DNA of 6,183 bases from Betaproteobacteria bacterium (GTDB lineage: Bacteria > Pseudomonadota > Gammaproteobacteria > Burkholderiales > Burkholderiaceae_C): the NCBI GenBank assembly GCA_025354965.1, contig JANXLW010000179.1, forward strand, positions 1 to 6,183, written 5' to 3'. Under the pieces are notes generated by a model. The model searched no databases. It was given only the letters and a program-made list of their open reading frames with translations, and was not told the DNA's origin. Positions 4,466 through 6,183 of the stretch are shown piece after piece; the stretch's first letter is position 1, and the number at the start of each line of letters is the position of its first letter. The position numbers and the translations under genes were made by a program.

Positions 4466-6183
4466 AACAACAACAACTCGAAGCCACCATCAACACGCTT
4501 GAAGCACAACGCGCGGTGCTGGGTGCTGCACTGGTCGATGCGGCGCTCAAGCCCCTGCGTGCCCGGCTGGTCGCGCTTGCCGCCGCCCAGAGCGAATCGG
4601 GCGCCACTGCAGACGTGGCTCAAACGCTCAAACAGGTCACTGTTCTCTTTCTCGACGCGGTTGGGTCCACCACGCTCAGCCAGCACCTTGATCCGGAAGA
4701 TGTTCATGCCGTCATGGACGGTGCGCTGACGCGCTGCACCGCCATCGTTGAATCGCATCTGGGCAAAGTATTGAACTATGCGGGCGATAGTTTGTTGGCG
4801 GTATTCGGCGCTGAAGAAGTGCGTGAAGACGACGCTGAACGCGCCGTGCTGGCTGGTCTGGCGTTGTTGGAAGAGGGCCGACGCCAAGGCGACCTTGTGC
4901 TGCGGTGTTACGGACACGCGGGATTCAATGTTCGCGTCGGGATCCATACCGGCGCCGTGCTACTGGGTGGCGGGGTCGATGGCGAGGGCAGCATACGGGG
5001 CTTCACGGTCAACGTTGCGGCGCGCATGGAGCAATCTGCTCCCGCCGGGGCCTTGCGTATCAGCCACGACACCTATCGCCAGGTGCGAGGTGTGTTCGAC
5101 GTGTTGCCGCAGGCACCTATCGAGGTCAAAGGGGTGGAAGTTCCGATGCTCACCTACCTGGTGCAGCGCCGCAAGCCGCGCGCGTTCCGGGTCGCCACCC
5201 GCGGCATAGAAGGTGTCGAGACCCGAATGATCGGGCGCGACGCTGAACTCGAACATTTGAAGAATGCCTTTAAAAGGCTTTACACCGAAAACAGGCTTAA
5301 CGTCGTGACTGTGGTGGCCGAGGCCGGTATAGGTAAAAGCCGCTTGCTCTATGAGTTCGAGAATTGGGCCGAGGCGCGCTCTGAAGGTTTTTATTTTTTC
5401 CAGGGCCGTGCCCACCCGCTGACTCTGAGTCAGCCTTACGGATTGTTGCGCGACATTCTGACCTGGCGCCTGCAAATTGCTGACAGTGACAGCATGGAAG
5501 TTGCCAAACAAAAAATTGAGCAGGGGCTGGCCCCGCTGTTCCTGGTCGATGACGGTGCGGAGATGGCGCAGGCGCACGTCCACTTGCTAGGCCATTTGAT
5601 TGGGATCGACTTTGCCAACAGCAAACATATCCAGGGCATTCAGGACGACGGAAAGCAAATCCGAAGCCGAGGCTTCCACGCGGCGGCACAAATGTTCCGC
5701 CGCGTTTCCGCGCAGATGGGTGCCCCCCTGCTTTTGCTGCTCGATGATCTGCAATACGCTGACGAGGGCTCACTGGACTTCCTGAACTACCTCTGCCAGG
5801 TCAATTGCGACCTGCCGTTGCTGATTCTGGCGGTGACGCGTCCGACGCAGCACGAGTGGCCCGCTGACCAGCCCAATGGGGTTGACAAACAGCGCATTGT
5901 CCTGGCTCCGTTGGACAAGGGTTCGAGCCGCCTGCTGGTCAGCGAGTTGCTACAAAAGCTGCCGGAGGTACCGTCCATCCTGCGCGAGTTAATCACCAGC
6001 GGCGCTGATGGCAACCCGTTCTACATGGAAGAGCTGGTGAAAATGTTGATAGAAGTGGGCGCCATAGTTTGCACTGCCGAACGTTGGCATGTGAACCCTG
6101 AGAGGTTGCTCGATTCCCACGTGCCGCAGACCCTCACCGGCGTGCTGCAAGCGCGACTGGACGGTTTGAAGCCGGCCGATAAG
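4456..6183 (+). CDS. Class III adenylate/guanylate cyclase fused to an AAA-type ATPase (soluble-AC-like), 3' end beyond the window
   Basis: 576 codons visible, frame open at the right edge; relatives of this architecture are about 1000 or more residues with C-terminal TPR-like helices. Order: a helical, probably coiled-coil N-terminus (3-45); a class III cyclase homology domain (58-237); then a P-loop ATPase of the AAA_16 type (from 257, starting MIGRDAEL). Class III cyclases make cAMP or cGMP from ATP or GTP as dimers. Metal ligands D67 (FLDAVGST) and D111 (YAGDSLLAVFG) and transition-state residues N186 and R190 (VNVAARM) are present. Base-selecting Lys and Asp are replaced by N107 and S179. 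The Walker A is AEAGIGKS (288-295), with Ala in place of the first Gly; the Walker B is LLLLLDD (425-431). There is no membrane segment, so it is cytoplasmic. ATG 4456 was chosen because it begins the conserved helical N-terminus; in-frame ATG 4438 is an alternative. Neither has a Shine-Dalgarno. Domain identity is secure; nucleotide product and activating signal are unknown. Confidence 0.93.
   Translation, partial: MSIEQQQLEATINTLEAQRAVLGAALVDAALKPLRARLVALAAAQSESGATADVAQTLKQVTVLFLDAVGSTTLSQHLDPEDVHAVMDGALTRCTAIVESHLGKVLNYAGDSLLAVFGAEEVREDDAERAVLAGLALLEEGRRQGDLVLRCYGHAGFNVRVGIHTGAVLLGGGVDGEGSIRGFTVNVAARMEQSAPAGALRISHDTYRQVRGVFDVLPQAPIEVKGVEVPMLTYLVQRRKPRAFRVATRGIEGVETRMIGRDAELEHLKNAFKRLYTENRLNVVTVVAEAGIGKSRLLYEFENWAEARSEGFYFFQGRAHPLTLSQPYGLLRDILTWRLQIADSDSMEVAKQKIEQGLAPLFLVDDGAEMAQAHVHLLGHLIGIDFANSKHIQGIQDDGKQIRSRGFHAAAQMFRRVSAQMGAPLLLLLDDLQYADEGSLDFLNYLCQVNCDLPLLILAVTRPTQHEWPADQPNGVDKQRIVLAPLDKGSSRLLVSELLQKLPEVPSILRELITSGADGNPFYMEELVKMLIEVGAIVCTAERWHVNPERLLDSHVPQTLTGVLQARLDGLKPADK

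Noticed and set aside
4333..4947. Minus-strand open frame over the 5' part of the cyclase gene.
   Set aside because: It opposes a clearly conserved cyclase domain and has no recognisable motif.
5266..5278. Short inverted repeat GCCTTT-A-AAAGGC.
   Set aside because: It lies inside the cyclase coding sequence between conserved domains and is short enough to be chance.
4960..5583. Minus-strand open frame of 207 codons over the cyclase/ATPase junction.
   Set aside because: It is a shadow of the real plus-strand gene, which carries the VNVAARM and AEAGIGKS motifs in this interval.

Overview
The window looks like ordinary chromosomal DNA of a betaproteobacterium, probably Burkholderiales/Comamonadaceae. 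The reasons are a moderately high GC content, strong G/C third-position bias in the clear genes, and protein types I associate with that group. This placement is inference; no rRNA or other marker gene is present. I see no IS element, phage gene, CRISPR array or tRNA.

Left part (1-3903) is transcribed on the minus strand. In transcription order it holds a TetR-family repressor (3903-3232), an SDR oxidoreductase of the trans-2-enoyl-CoA reductase (PECR/AtuB-like) type (3232-2339), and a hotdog-fold PaaI/YigI-like thioesterase (2328-1840). These three are tightly packed: TAATG overlap between the first two, 10 bases between the next two, and Shine-Dalgarno sequences placed over the preceding stop codons. 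They form a compact acyl-CoA-type operon, probably autoregulated from a sigma70-like promoter at 3928-3957 with an inverted repeat at the predicted start site. After a 100-base gap holding a 9-bp hairpin comes an RNase II/R-family (RNB) exoribonuclease, also on the minus strand, cut by the left window edge.

Middle part (3904-4455) separates this operon from a divergent gene. It contains the repressor promoter, a striking 18-base palindrome (ATCCCCCA-TT-TGGGGGAT) beside a run of nine A, a doubtful 110-codon ORF that I cannot identify, and two TTGACA hexamers without good -10 partners.

Right part (4456-6183, plus strand, open at the right edge) is the N-terminal 576 codons of a large soluble class III nucleotidyl cyclase fused to an AAA-type ATPase module, the architecture of bacterial relatives of mammalian soluble adenylyl cyclase. 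Its metal-binding and transition-state residues are present, but both residues that normally select the purine base are replaced (Lys to Asn, Asp to Ser).

I found no clear undescribed multi-gene system. The items most worth a second look are the cyclase base-selectivity residues, the SDR lacking the canonical Tyr/Lys pair, and the unexplained palindrome between the two divergent units.
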